Assembly: GCA_002279065.1 (NCBI GenBank)
Contig: NCKB01000008.1
Location: forward strand, 1 to 64,000
DNA: 64,000 nucleotides
Direction of reading: 5' to 3'
Source of the DNA: Lysobacterales bacterium 15-68-25
GTDB lineage: Bacteria; Pseudomonadota; Gammaproteobacteria; Xanthomonadales; Rhodanobacteraceae
Below are positions 35,427 through 44,170 of the stretch, piece after piece (the stretch's first letter is position 1; each line of letters begins with the position of its first letter). The notes beneath the pieces were generated by a model. That model was not told the DNA's origin and ran no database searches. It was given only the letters and a program-made list of their open reading frames with translations. The position numbers and the translations under genes were made by a program.

Positions 35427-35975
35427 TCAGGCAGCCTCGGGCGGGCCCATGTTGCCCTTGCTGTACATGCCGGAGCGGTCGAAGCAGCAGGCGCGGCGCT
35501 GGCCGGCGGCGAGCTTGTCGCAGGCGACCGCGATGCGCTTCGTGCGCGTCTCGGCCTTCTTGCCGGAGGTGATCCAGTGGATCCAGTCGCGCCGGGCCAC
35601 TGGCGTGATGTCGACCCAGGTGGCCTTGGCGGCGGGGTGGTCGGCCAGCGCCTGTTTCAGGTCGGCCGGAACCGTCGGCTCGGGTTCCTTCGCTACCGGC
35701 GCGATGCTCAGTTCCACGGTGTCGCCTGCAGCGACGCCCGCTGCATCGAGCAGGGCCTTGTCCACCTTCAGCCAGTGGCTGCCCGCGCCGTCGGGCTCCA
35801 GCGTCGCCTGGAACGGCTGGCCAGCGAATGCGCCCGCGACGGTGACCATGCTGCGTGTCGGCAGCCGGGCACTGGCGGCCTTGGGCAACACCAGGAAGCC
35901 CCAGGTCGCGCCCTTGGGCGTGGCCGGGCGATCGAGCCTGGCCTCGAATCGGATATCGGTGGCGGGTGGTGCCAT
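35427..35975 (-). CDS. DUF1905 plus YdeI/OmdA-like protein
   Basis: A 182-residue protein. The N-terminal half is a DUF1905 beta-barrel (IRFEARLDRPATPKGATWGF, DTVELSIAP). The C-terminal half is the bacteriocin-protection/OmdA-like helical domain (DLKQALADHPAAKATWVDIT, DWIHWITSGKKAETRTKRIA). Such fusions are common and of unknown biochemical role; the YdeI/OmdA domain has been linked to resistance to antimicrobial peptides. It is convergent with the reb cluster, but nothing shows a functional link. Confidence 0.75.
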   Translation of the reverse strand: MAPPATDIRFEARLDRPATPKGATWGFLVLPKAASARLPTRSMVTVAGAFAGQPFQATLEPDGAGSHWLKVDKALLDAAGVAAGDTVELSIAPVAKEPEPTVPADLKQALADHPAAKATWVDITPVARRDWIHWITSGKKAETRTKRIAVACDKLAAGQRRACCFDRSGMYSKGNMGPPEAA

Positions 35976-36175
35976 GGCGTGAAACCCGGGTCAGCGCGCG
36001 TGCCCCAAAGATAACCCCGTCCCTCGCATTCCGCGAAGATGTGGTCCGTTCGGCGAACGCCCGCCGGGCCGCGCGTCGGGCCCCGGGGCGGTTCCGGGTG
36101 TACGGCCCCCGCCCTGTGACGGCTCCGCCGGGGCTACCATCGTGGGGATCTCAACCTGAGCTACGGAACACGCCC

Positions 36176-36694
36176 ATGACCGACGAGATGAAGCGCTGCC
36201 CGGCCTGTGCCGAACTGATCCAGGCGGCGGCGCGCAAATGCCGTTACTGCGGCACGGACATCGAAGCGTACGAGGCGGCGCACGCACCCAGCGTGGAGCA
36301 GACTTTGTTCTCCGGTCATCCGAAGGTGATCCATAGCTTCGGCCAGTACGTGCTGGTGGCCTGCACGCTGGGGCTGGCCTGGCCGGTGTACTGGCTGCAC
36401 AGCATGAGCCTCACCTACACCATCACCACCCAGCGCGTGCGGGTGGAGCGCGGGCTGCTGTCGAAGTCGCAGGACAACGTGGAGTTGTTCCGCATCGACC
36501 ACTTCGACATCCTCAAGCCGCTGGGCATGCGCCTGCTCGGTCTGTGCCGCGTCACCCTGCACTCGTCCGACGAGGAGATGCCGGTGGTCGACCTCTACGG
36601 CATCCCGGGCCTGGAAGCCTTGGCCGACACCCTGCGCGAATGCTCGCTGCGCGAACGCACCCGCCGACGGGTACTGCCGATGGAGCAGATGTAG
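36176..36694 (+). CDS. Zinc-ribbon plus bacterial PH-domain (bPH_2) membrane protein
   Basis: A 172-residue protein. A zinc ribbon at the N-terminus (RCPACAELIQAAARKCRYCG) is followed by membrane segments (about 60-85, YVLVACTLGLAWPVYWLHSM) and a bPH_2 (DUF304) domain. That domain holds YTITTQRVRVERGLLSKSQD, IDHFDILKPLGMRLLG and VTLHSSDEEMPVVDLYG. PH-like domains of this type bind membranes or proteins, and the precise role is unknown. The 200 bases before it hold no recognisable gene. Confidence 0.78.
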   Translation: MTDEMKRCPACAELIQAAARKCRYCGTDIEAYEAAHAPSVEQTLFSGHPKVIHSFGQYVLVACTLGLAWPVYWLHSMSLTYTITTQRVRVERGLLSKSQDNVELFRIDHFDILKPLGMRLLGLCRVTLHSSDEEMPVVDLYGIPGLEALADTLRECSLRERTRRRVLPMEQM

Positions 36695-36741
36695 GTATAA
36701 AAGGCGGAAGCGGTCACCGTCATCGACTCAGGGAGGAAGTC

Positions 36742-37116
36742 GTGAAGCCCATTCAAATGATCGGCGCGCTGTCGCTGGGTCTGGCCGCCTGTCACTCCGT
36801 TCCGGCGGCCACGGCCGCCGACGGGCAAGCGTTGAGGGCGGGACAGACGGTACGGGCGACGCAGAACGCTTACGGCTGCATGTCGGCGGACGACATGGCC
36901 AGGGCGATCGCCCACCGCGCCGCCGGCGAGAGGGCCGCGTTGTACGCGATGTTCAAGGCCCGGCAGCGCGGGTTCTTCTCCCGGAGCGAGCACCTCAAGG
37001 TGCTGCGGATCGGTGCATCGAACGGGGCCGCGGTGCTGGTAGTGTTCTCGCTCGACGACGCGTCGGCGCCCGCGGAAATCTGGGTGCCCGCCCGTCAGGT
37101 GCTAGCGGGCAGCTAG
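36742..37116 (+). CDS. Putative small lipoprotein
   Basis: A 124-residue protein with GTG start after a clear GGGAGGAAG ribosome site. A short signal peptide ends in LGLAAC, a usable lipobox. The mature part starts Ala-rich and contains YGCMSADDMARAIAHRAAGE and SEHLKVLRIG. No family recognised. A second possible reading is a periplasmic protein cleaved after AATAA. Confidence 0.6.
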   Translation: MKPIQMIGALSLGLAACHSVPAATAADGQALRAGQTVRATQNAYGCMSADDMARAIAHRAAGERAALYAMFKARQRGFFSRSEHLKVLRIGASNGAAVLVVFSLDDASAPAEIWVPARQVLAGS

Positions 37117-37212
37117 CGACGGCTGGTGCGAATCCGGTGGGCAGGCGGCCGATGAGGGGGCAGTGCGCATGTCGATCCGGCTCGGCAGGGACGGTGCAGC
37201 CAGGAGATGGGG

Positions 37213-38007
37213 ATGATCGAAAGGCCGTGGTTGGCGATTGCGTTGTGCGTCGCATGCATCGCAGCCCTGTTCGCCGGGCTGGCTTGCTACATCGGATGGC
37301 TGGCCCGCGTGGCACCGGCACCCGAGCGCTCAAAGGTCATGGGCACGGAGGCGGAGGCTCGGTTCAAGTCGCTGAGCGGTCGCGTCAAGCTGTTCGCGCT
37401 CCTGTTGTGGCTGGTGTCCATGGGGCCGGCGTTCCTCGTGGCGAGGCTCCTTGCGCAATGGCGGCTGGCGCACATGCCGGCGGCGGAGATGACGGTCACG
37501 GCGGCCGATACCTCGATGCTGATGATCGTCGCCATGTTTGCGGGCATGGCGATCGCGATGACCGTGTTCGCCCGGCTGATCCGGAGGCTGTGGCGTGCTG
37601 ACGGAAGCTTCTTCCTCGATTGCCTGTCGGTGAAGTACGGCTGCGATTACGGGCGCCTGTGCCGTGGCGTGGCGCTTCCGTTCTGGCTGTTGTCGGCGGT
37701 GCTTCTGCTGCTCGGCATGAACTGCTACGTCCAGACACGTCCGGGCGTACTGGCGGTGCATCCGTTCTTCGCGTTGGGAGAAAAAGCCTATCGCTACTCC
37801 GACATCGAGCGGATCTTGACGGCCGTGGTGGTGCTCCCCGCACACAACTATGCCTACTACGGCCGTGACTACTGGCTGGTGTTCCGGGACGGTCGGGTGT
37901 GGGACCTTTACCGCGAACTTCCGGCGGGAGATGCGGCCACGCGAAAGCGCCTGGCCGAGGTGATCGCGCGGCATGCGGGTCTGGCGATCGAGCTGCGGTT
38001 GCCGTAA
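37213..38007 (+). CDS. Membrane protein of unknown function
   Basis: A 264-residue protein with four hydrophobic helices (about 6-28, 57-78, 98-120, 155-175) and a soluble C-terminal part with KAYRYSDIERILTAVVVL and DYWLVFRDGRVWDLYREL, which resembles a PH-like strand pattern. The ATG at 37213 was preferred over 37207 because AGGAG lies 6 bases upstream of it. No function can be proposed. Confidence 0.6.
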   Translation: MIERPWLAIALCVACIAALFAGLACYIGWLARVAPAPERSKVMGTEAEARFKSLSGRVKLFALLLWLVSMGPAFLVARLLAQWRLAHMPAAEMTVTAADTSMLMIVAMFAGMAIAMTVFARLIRRLWRADGSFFLDCLSVKYGCDYGRLCRGVALPFWLLSAVLLLLGMNCYVQTRPGVLAVHPFFALGEKAYRYSDIERILTAVVVLPAHNYAYYGRDYWLVFRDGRVWDLYRELPAGDAATRKRLAEVIARHAGLAIELRLP

Positions 38008-38103
38008 GGCCCGTCCCCACGATCCGTGATGGAATCGCGCGGCCCTTGAACCGGCATGCCGCGCACTGGGATGCTGCCCGAACGATGAAGCGAGCCTACC
38101 CGG

Positions 38104-38964
38104 ATGCCCGACTTTGAGGTGACCCGCCTGCTCGACACCCCGGTGGTCGGGGTGCGCCACGTGCGCTGCGCGGGGACGTGCCGGCATCGCACGGCGGAGG
38201 AGTGCGCATCGGCCACGCATCTGGTGTTCCCGTATCGCGGCTCCTACCTGCGCCACGTCGGCAGCGACGAGTCGGTGGCCGACGCGAACCACGTGCTGCT
38301 GTTCAACGCGGGCGAGGGCTACCAGGTCAGTCATCCGGTGACCGGTGGCGATGCCAGCCTGGTGGTGGCGCTGTCCGAGCCGCTGCTGCGCGAGCTGGCG
38401 CCCGTCGTCTTGCTGAGCAAGCGCGGGGAGCTGGGTTTCAACCGGCAGAGCCTGCGCATCGGTCCGGATGCGCAGGCGCGGGTGGCGGCGTTGCGGCACC
38501 GTTTGCAGCGTGGCCATGCCGAGCCGCTGGAAGCGGAGAGCCTGCTGCTTGCCCTGGTCGGCGACGTGCTGGGGCCGCGCACGCCGCGCGCGGCGGCGGT
38601 GACACCGTCCAAACGCCGGCTGGTGGACCGCATCAAGCTGCTGATGGCCAGCGACCTGCACCGGCGCTGGACCCTGGACGAAATCGCCGCCGAAATGGGC
38701 GGTTCGCCGGTCTACCTGACCCAGGCATTCAAGCAGGTGGAGGGTCTTTCGCTGTACCGCTACCAGTTGCAGCTGCGTCTTGCCCGCGCGCTGGATCTGG
38801 TCCCGGCCTGCGAAGACGTATCCGCTCTGGCGATCGACCTGGGGTTCTCCAGCCACAGTCATTTCACGGCGGCGTTCCGTCAGGCGTACGGCCACTCGCC
38901 CTCGGTCTTCCGCCGTTCGCTGGGTCCGGGACAGGGCACTAAAGATTTCGACAGCGGCGACTGA
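38104..38964 (+). CDS. AraC-family transcriptional regulator
   Basis: A 286-residue regulator. The N-terminal cupin-like part (LVFPYRGSYLRHVGSDES, HVLLFNAGEGYQVSHPV) senses an unknown signal. The C-terminal double helix-turn-helix has RWTLDEIAAEMGGSPVYLTQ and LAIDLGFSSHSHFTAAFRQA, followed by the YGHSPSVFRR end. It sits 57 bases before the saccharopine-dehydrogenase-like gene in the same direction and may control it. Confidence 0.88.
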   Translation: MPDFEVTRLLDTPVVGVRHVRCAGTCRHRTAEECASATHLVFPYRGSYLRHVGSDESVADANHVLLFNAGEGYQVSHPVTGGDASLVVALSEPLLRELAPVVLLSKRGELGFNRQSLRIGPDAQARVAALRHRLQRGHAEPLEAESLLLALVGDVLGPRTPRAAAVTPSKRRLVDRIKLLMASDLHRRWTLDEIAAEMGGSPVYLTQAFKQVEGLSLYRYQLQLRLARALDLVPACEDVSALAIDLGFSSHSHFTAAFRQAYGHSPSVFRRSLGPGQGTKDFDSGD

Positions 38965-39021
38965 CACCGGGGTGATCTCCTGTGCGTGCCCGGATCGCGG
39001 GTATCGACAGGAAGGCAGGTC

Positions 39022-40119
39022 ATGACTGTGACGCAGGAACCCCGCGCGGCGGCCGAGGCGAGCGCTATCGAATCCCGTGGCCCGGAACCGTCGGCAAGCC
39101 GCTGCGTGGTCGTCTATGGCGCCTACGGCCATACCGGCCGCTTCGTGGTGGCGGAACTGCGCCGTCGCGGCTGGACACCGGTGCTGTCCGGTCGCGACGC
39201 CGCCAAGCTGGCGACGCTGGGCGAAGCGTATCCCGCGCTGGCACGGCGCCCGGCATCCATCAGCGATGCCGGTGCGCTGGATCGCGCACTGGCCGGCACG
39301 GTGGCGGTGATCAACTGCGCCGGTCCGTTCCTGGACACGGCCACGCCGCTGATCGAGGCGGCGCTGCGTGCAGGCATTCCCTATCTCGACGTCACCGCCG
39401 AGCAGCAGGCCGCGCTCGACGTGTTCGAGCACCACGGCGACGCGGCGCGCCACGCGGGCGTGGCGGTGCTGCCGGGCTTGGCGTTCTACGGCGGGCTGGC
39501 CGATCTGCTCGCCACGCAGGCGATGGGCGAGTGGCGCGAGGTCGATGCGATCGAGGTTGCCGTCGCGCTGGATGGCTGGCATCCCACCGAAGGCACGCGG
39601 CTCACCGGTCGGCGCAACCACTACCGGCGCCGGGTGGTCGCGAACGGCCGGCTCGACCTGCTCCCCGATCCCGCGCCGCAGCGCGACTGGACCTTCGCGG
39701 GACCGTTCGGCATGCAGCCGATGGTCGAGCTGCCGTTCTCCGAGACGATCACCATCTCCCGTCACCTGCGTGTGCGCGAGCTGCACTCCTACCTCAACCG
39801 TCGCGCGCTGGAGGACGTGCGCGACGCCGGCACGCCGGCGCCGGTGGCGGTCGACGCGCAGGGGCGCTCGGCCCAGCGCTTCACGATGGAGGTCATCGTC
39901 CACCGGGACGGCCGGCAGCGTCGCCTTGCCGCGAGCGGCCAGGACATCTACGCCATCACCGCCCCGCTGGTGGTGGAGGCGATGACGCGCATCGTCGATG
40001 GCCGCTGTCGTGGGGTTGGCGTGCTGGCCGCGGGCGAGGCGTTTGATGCCGCCGACTTCCTTGCCGCGCTGCCGGGCGTGGAGCTGGAACCGGTCCGCTT
40101 CGCGCAGTGCGCCGGGTGA
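39022..40119 (+). CDS. Saccharopine dehydrogenase NADP-binding family protein
   Basis: A 365-residue oxidoreductase-like protein with a Rossmann nucleotide site near residue 30 (VVVYGAYGHTGRFVVAEL, a GxxGxTG variant) and the family segments VAVINCAGPFLDTATPLIEA and GVAVLPGLAFYGGLADLLA. Such proteins are often called trans-acting enoyl reductases or saccharopine-dehydrogenase-like; the substrate is unknown. The start at 39022 has GGAAGG upstream. Convergent with the effector gene. Confidence 0.82.
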   Translation: MTVTQEPRAAAEASAIESRGPEPSASRCVVVYGAYGHTGRFVVAELRRRGWTPVLSGRDAAKLATLGEAYPALARRPASISDAGALDRALAGTVAVINCAGPFLDTATPLIEAALRAGIPYLDVTAEQQAALDVFEHHGDAARHAGVAVLPGLAFYGGLADLLATQAMGEWREVDAIEVAVALDGWHPTEGTRLTGRRNHYRRRVVANGRLDLLPDPAPQRDWTFAGPFGMQPMVELPFSETITISRHLRVRELHSYLNRRALEDVRDAGTPAPVAVDAQGRSAQRFTMEVIVHRDGRQRRLAASGQDIYAITAPLVVEAMTRIVDGRCRGVGVLAAGEAFDAADFLAALPGVELEPVRFAQCAG

Positions 40120-40153
40120 GGGCGCAATAGCCGGCCATCCATCGCGCAGTCGC

Positions 40154-41626
40154 TCAAGCTATCCGCGGCATATCCGCTGCGGGCCGTGCCTGGGCCTGAG
40201 CGGCATCCTGCCGCGGCATGGCCGGCTCCGCGTTGCCGGTCGCCGCGGACAGCCTTGCCGCGCTCTGCGCCATCGGCGTGTGCACGGCCTGCGCGGTGGC
40301 GACGTCGGCGTAGCGCTTGATGCCGGCGTCGTTCTGCACGGCGAAGGTACGCGAGCCGTCCTCGCTGATCGCCACCGCGTCGACGCGGGCCAGGCCCTGT
40401 GTCTTCGCTTCGGCGGCAAGTGCGGCGGCGAGATTGCGGCTGAGCTGGTCGGAGCTGCGGCCCATGTCGGCGTCGATCTTCTGCACGCCGGCGAGTGCCT
40501 GGCGATAGAGCGGTTCGTCGGGCTCGGTGGTGCCGTTCGGCGTGACCCGGCCGCCGGAGCCCGGTGGCCGATGCCGGGCTTTCAGTGCCTGCCCAAGCGC
40601 GGCGTGGGTCTGCCTGCCGGCGATGCCGTCGACCGTGAGGCGATGGTCGCGCTGGAAGGCCTCGGTCGCCGCGCGCGTGGCGGGGCCGGGCACGCCATCG
40701 ACGGCCAGCGGGCGGCCCTGCGCGTCGTGGTAGCCGAGCGCGGCGAGATCCTGCTGCAACTGGCGTACCTCCTGCGCCTGCACGGCCCGGCCAAGCGCGG
40801 CCCGGGTCTGGGATCCGACCTTGCCATCCACGTCCAGCCGCTGCGCGCGCTGGAAGGTTTCGACCGCGGCCCGCGTGGCCGGACCGAAGTCGCCATCGAC
40901 CGCGAGCGGGCGGCCCCCGGCATCGCCGTAGCCCAGTTCCCCCAGCGTGCGCTGGAGCGCCCTCACGCGATCGCCGTGGTCGCCCGTCTGCAGCAGTTCG
41001 GTAGCGCCGCTGGTGCGGCCGCCATCCAGCGTCTGCAACGGTGCGTCGCCCACCGTCACCGCGCGAAACGCCGCGTCGGGCGACAACCCGCGGGCGATCC
41101 CCGCCTGGTAGTCGGCGCGCATCTGCTGCAGTGCCTGGGCGGTCTCCTCCACGCCGATGCTGGCGCCGTTGGCACCGCCGTAGTGGCTGGCGCCACCGCG
41201 GTCCGGGTCGCCGAAGCTGGCCCACTCCAGTGCCATCGCCACCTCGGCCGCGTGCAGCGTGGCGTGCGGCTTGCCGGTGACGTAGTCGCGCACCTCGGGG
41301 CGTTTGTCGGTCACCAGGTACTCGGAAAAGATGCGGTCCTGCAGCTCGGGGGTGAAGCGCTGGTTCGGGTCCAGGTCGAGCGTGGCGACCGCGCCGTCCA
41401 TGGTGTCCGGGATGATCTGGTACAGCCCCACCGCGAAGATCTCGCCGCGGTGCTGGCGTGCCTGCACCTCGCCCAGCGTCATGCTGGAAAAATCGATCGG
41501 CCGGCTGGAGCCGCGGATGTGCGGCTGGCCGTCGTGGCCGATGTAGGTACCGCCGTTGTAGTCGTCGTAGCCGCGGGCCTGGGATTCGCCGCGGTGGATG
41601 AGGTCACGAAGAGGTTGCTGGCTCAT
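40154..41626 (-). CDS. Putative X-Tfe: peptidoglycan-hydrolase effector of the bacteria-killing type IV secretion system
   Basis: A 490-residue protein without signal peptide. Residues 1-175 look lysozyme/transglycosylase-like (candidate catalytic Glu14 in HRGESQARGYDDYNGGTY, core FAVGLYQIIPDTMDG). Two PG_binding_1 domains follow, each with the LAVDGxxGPATRAAxExFQR pattern (about 212-279 and 283-345). The last 120 residues fit the XVIPCD, the VirD4-binding export domain of Xanthomonadales effectors. Its motifs are DEPLYRQALAGVQKIDADMG, QGLARVDAVAISEDGSRTFAVQ and DVATAQAVHTPMAQSA, then a Gln/Ala tail. Effectors of this design kill competing Gram-negative cells by degrading their wall. It lies 90 bases downstream of a lipoprotein gene that fits an immunity factor. 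No secretion machinery is in the window. Confidence 0.82.
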   Translation of the reverse strand: MSQQPLRDLIHRGESQARGYDDYNGGTYIGHDGQPHIRGSSRPIDFSSMTLGEVQARQHRGEIFAVGLYQIIPDTMDGAVATLDLDPNQRFTPELQDRIFSEYLVTDKRPEVRDYVTGKPHATLHAAEVAMALEWASFGDPDRGGASHYGGANGASIGVEETAQALQQMRADYQAGIARGLSPDAAFRAVTVGDAPLQTLDGGRTSGATELLQTGDHGDRVRALQRTLGELGYGDAGGRPLAVDGDFGPATRAAVETFQRAQRLDVDGKVGSQTRAALGRAVQAQEVRQLQQDLAALGYHDAQGRPLAVDGVPGPATRAATEAFQRDHRLTVDGIAGRQTHAALGQALKARHRPPGSGGRVTPNGTTEPDEPLYRQALAGVQKIDADMGRSSDQLSRNLAAALAAEAKTQGLARVDAVAISEDGSRTFAVQNDAGIKRYADVATAQAVHTPMAQSAARLSAATGNAEPAMPRQDAAQAQARPAADMPRIA

Positions 41627-41716
41627 GGGGGTCCTTCCCTGGCTGGAGTGGGTGGATGAGCGACGGCGCGGACCATCCGGGTGCGCCGCCGGCCTCGATG
41701 CACATGCTGTCGCGCG

Positions 41717-42232
41717 TCAGCGCTGCACCGGATCGTGCGTGCCGGCGGGAGCGGTCCGCGCCGGTGCGATCTGCCAGCTGGTGATGCGCAGCTGCGACTG
41801 GTCGGCGGGCGCGTTCCAGTCGCGCAGCGGGCCGAAGGTGTTGGCGCGCAGCACCTCGTGCGCATCGCCGTGCTGGAACTGCATCTGACAATGACCGTCG
41901 CCGCTGCAGGCGCTCAGTTCCGGCACCTCGGTGCAGGCGCGGCAGCTGGCCAGTTGGGGATGCGTTGTGCACAGCGTGGCGGCGTTGCCGCCGACCACGT
42001 TGGCCAGGCACCTGGCGTCGGGCAGCGGCCGCCAGCCGTGGTCGAGCATCGCCTTGCGGAAGCTGCCGTAGGCCATGCCGGCGTGCAGCGCGCTCTCGAC
42101 GGCTGCTTGCGACGCGGCAGGGTGCGCGGGCATCGAACCGGTCGACGCCGGGCTGCCCGTGGTCGACAGAGGGTGCGCCCGGCAGGCGCCCAGCGCGAGC
42201 GGAAGGGCGAGCAGGGGGACGAGGGCTTTCAT
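41717..42232 (-). CDS. Putative immunity lipoprotein (X-Tfi) for the adjacent effector
   Basis: A 171-residue lipoprotein; the signal peptide MKALVPLLALPLALGAC ends in a good lipobox. The mature part starts Ser/Thr/Pro-rich and has six cysteines in a short region (DARCLANVVGG, TLCTTHPQLASCRACTEV, SACSGDGHCQ), suggesting disulfides. No family recognised. In Xanthomonas, wall-degrading T4SS effectors are encoded next to periplasmic lipoproteins that inhibit them; position, export and size fit this role, which remains inference. The start at 42232 is decided by the signal peptide. Confidence 0.6.
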   Translation of the reverse strand: MKALVPLLALPLALGACRAHPLSTTGSPASTGSMPAHPAASQAAVESALHAGMAYGSFRKAMLDHGWRPLPDARCLANVVGGNAATLCTTHPQLASCRACTEVPELSACSGDGHCQMQFQHGDAHEVLRANTFGPLRDWNAPADQSQLRITSWQIAPARTAPAGTHDPVQR

Positions 42233-42580
42233 GGTGGCGGGCTCCATGCCGTTGGAATCGACGATCCATGCGGGGCTGCGACGGTTTCGCAGGATGTCGC
42301 GCAGCCCGGGGGTGAGCGAGAGCATGCCTTAGCCGACCCGGTCAAAATGCGAGCCAGGCCGCGTTGCCGACGCCGGTGCCGCAGCGCCCCGGCGGTCATC
42401 GCCGCACTATGCATGCACGGCTGTGACGGAGGTCGCAGCCGCAGCCGTGCGGGACCGGTCGACGGCGCCGGCGTTTGGCTGCACTCTTCCCTTGCCTGCC
42501 GCGCATGCGGCCGGAGAGCCGCGCCAGTCGGGGGGTGCCAGCGTTGAACCACTGCGAGTACGTCAAGCCGTGCGTGCCCC

Positions 42581-44149
42581 ATGCATGAGGGCAGGGGCGT
42601 TCCCGGCTGGCTGCCGATCGCGGGCTTCGCGCTGATTACCGGCGCGGCGCTGGCCGGCCTGCATGCCACGCACCAGCCTGCCTCGCCGCCGCCGCCCGTT
42701 CCGCAGGTGCGCCCGGCGGACGAGCCCATCCTGCCCGCAGTGCAGGTGTGGGTGAGCACCGCCGACCGGCGCGAGCTGCTGGCGCGGCAGCCGGACATCC
42801 CGATGGTCCCGGGCAAGCCGCAGCCGGGCGAGGTGGTGATCGATCCGCATGCCACCTACCAGTCGATCGTCGGTTTCGGCGCGGCGATCACCGATGCCTC
42901 GGCATGGCTGATCCAGAACCGCTTGAGCGGGGAGCAGCGCGCGGCGCTGCTGCGCGAGATGTTCGGACCGCCGCCCGGCCTCGGCATGGCGATGACGCGG
43001 CTGACCATCGGCGCGTCGGATTTCTCGCCCAAGCCCTACACCCTGGACGACATGCCGGCCGGGCAGGTCGACCCGGAGCTGGCGCATTTCAACGTCGGCA
43101 CCAACCTGCACGACCTGATCCCGACCGTGCGCGAGGCGCTGGCGATCAACCCGCAGCTGCGCATCATCGCCTCGCCGTGGAGCCCGCCGGCGTGGATGAA
43201 GAGCAGCGACAACCTGATCGGCGGCCAGCTGCTGCCCGCGTTCGAGAGCGCCTACGCCGATTACCTGGTGAAGTACGTCGACGCCTTCCGTGGCTACGGC
43301 ATACCGATCTTCGCGCTCACCGTGCAGAACGAGCCCGGCTACGTGCCGGCCACCTATCCGGGCATGGCCGTGCCGGCGGCGACCCGGACCAGCCTGATCG
43401 GCCAGTACCTCGGCCCGGCGCTGGCCGCGCGCAGGCGCCGCGTGCGCATCCTGGAGTGGGATCACAACTGGGACGCGCCGGACCAGCCGCTGGACGTGCT
43501 GGCCGATCCGGTCGCCGCGCCCTACGTGTCCGGCGTGGCCTGGCACTGCTACGCCGGAACGCCGTCGGTGCAGAGCGACGTGCACCGCGCCCATCCCGAC
43601 AAGGACGCGTACATCACCGAGTGTTCGGGCGGCGACTGGGCCTCGGCCAGGCACGGCGAACTGCTGTGGTTCGCGCGCGACCTGCTGCTGGCCGGTATCC
43701 GCAACTGGGCGCGCGGCGTGGTGTACTGGAACCTGGCGCTGGACGAGAACCACGGCCCGCATGCCGGTGGCTGCGACCTGTGCAAGGGCGTGGTCACCAT
43801 CGACTCGCAGACCGGCGCGGTGATCCGCAACGACGAGTACTACGCGTTCGCCCACTTCAGCCGCTTCGTGCCACCAGGCGCCGTGCGGGTGGGATCGAAC
43901 GAACCGGACAAGGACATCGACAACGTGGCGTTCGTGATTCCCGACGACGGCACGCGGGTCATGGTCATGGTCAACAGCCGCGTCGAGGCGCACACGGTGT
44001 CAGTGGGCGAGGGCGATGCCAGCTTCCGCTACACGATGCCGGCGCAGAGCGTGGCCACCTTCGTGTGGCAGCCGGACCCGGTCGGCAGCTGGGCCCGGCG
44101 CCTGAAGCGCTGGCTGGGCGACCTGCGCGCGCTGGTGCCGCACGCCTGA
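42581..44149 (+). CDS. GH30-family glycoside hydrolase, membrane-anchored
   Basis: A 522-residue glycosidase of the GH30 (glucosylceramidase/beta-glycanase) type. An N-terminal hydrophobic helix without clear cleavage site (PGWLPIAGFALITGAALAGL) suggests a membrane anchor. The TIM barrel begins with YQSIVGFGAAITDASAWL. The acid/base Glu is in LTVQNEPGYVPATYP and the nucleophile Glu in DAYITECSGGDW. RIIASPWSPPAWMKSSDNLIG is also characteristic. The C-terminal beta domain ends in MPAQSVATFVW. The target glycan is unknown. The 348 bases before it, shared with the divergent immunity gene, contain no further gene. Confidence 0.9.
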   Translation: MHEGRGVPGWLPIAGFALITGAALAGLHATHQPASPPPPVPQVRPADEPILPAVQVWVSTADRRELLARQPDIPMVPGKPQPGEVVIDPHATYQSIVGFGAAITDASAWLIQNRLSGEQRAALLREMFGPPPGLGMAMTRLTIGASDFSPKPYTLDDMPAGQVDPELAHFNVGTNLHDLIPTVREALAINPQLRIIASPWSPPAWMKSSDNLIGGQLLPAFESAYADYLVKYVDAFRGYGIPIFALTVQNEPGYVPATYPGMAVPAATRTSLIGQYLGPALAARRRRVRILEWDHNWDAPDQPLDVLADPVAAPYVSGVAWHCYAGTPSVQSDVHRAHPDKDAYITECSGGDWASARHGELLWFARDLLLAGIRNWARGVVYWNLALDENHGPHAGGCDLCKGVVTIDSQTGAVIRNDEYYAFAHFSRFVPPGAVRVGSNEPDKDIDNVAFVIPDDGTRVMVMVNSRVEAHTVSVGEGDASFRYTMPAQSVATFVWQPDPVGSWARRLKRWLGDLRALVPHA

Positions 44150-44170
44150 GCGTGCCGGCATGCGCCCGGC

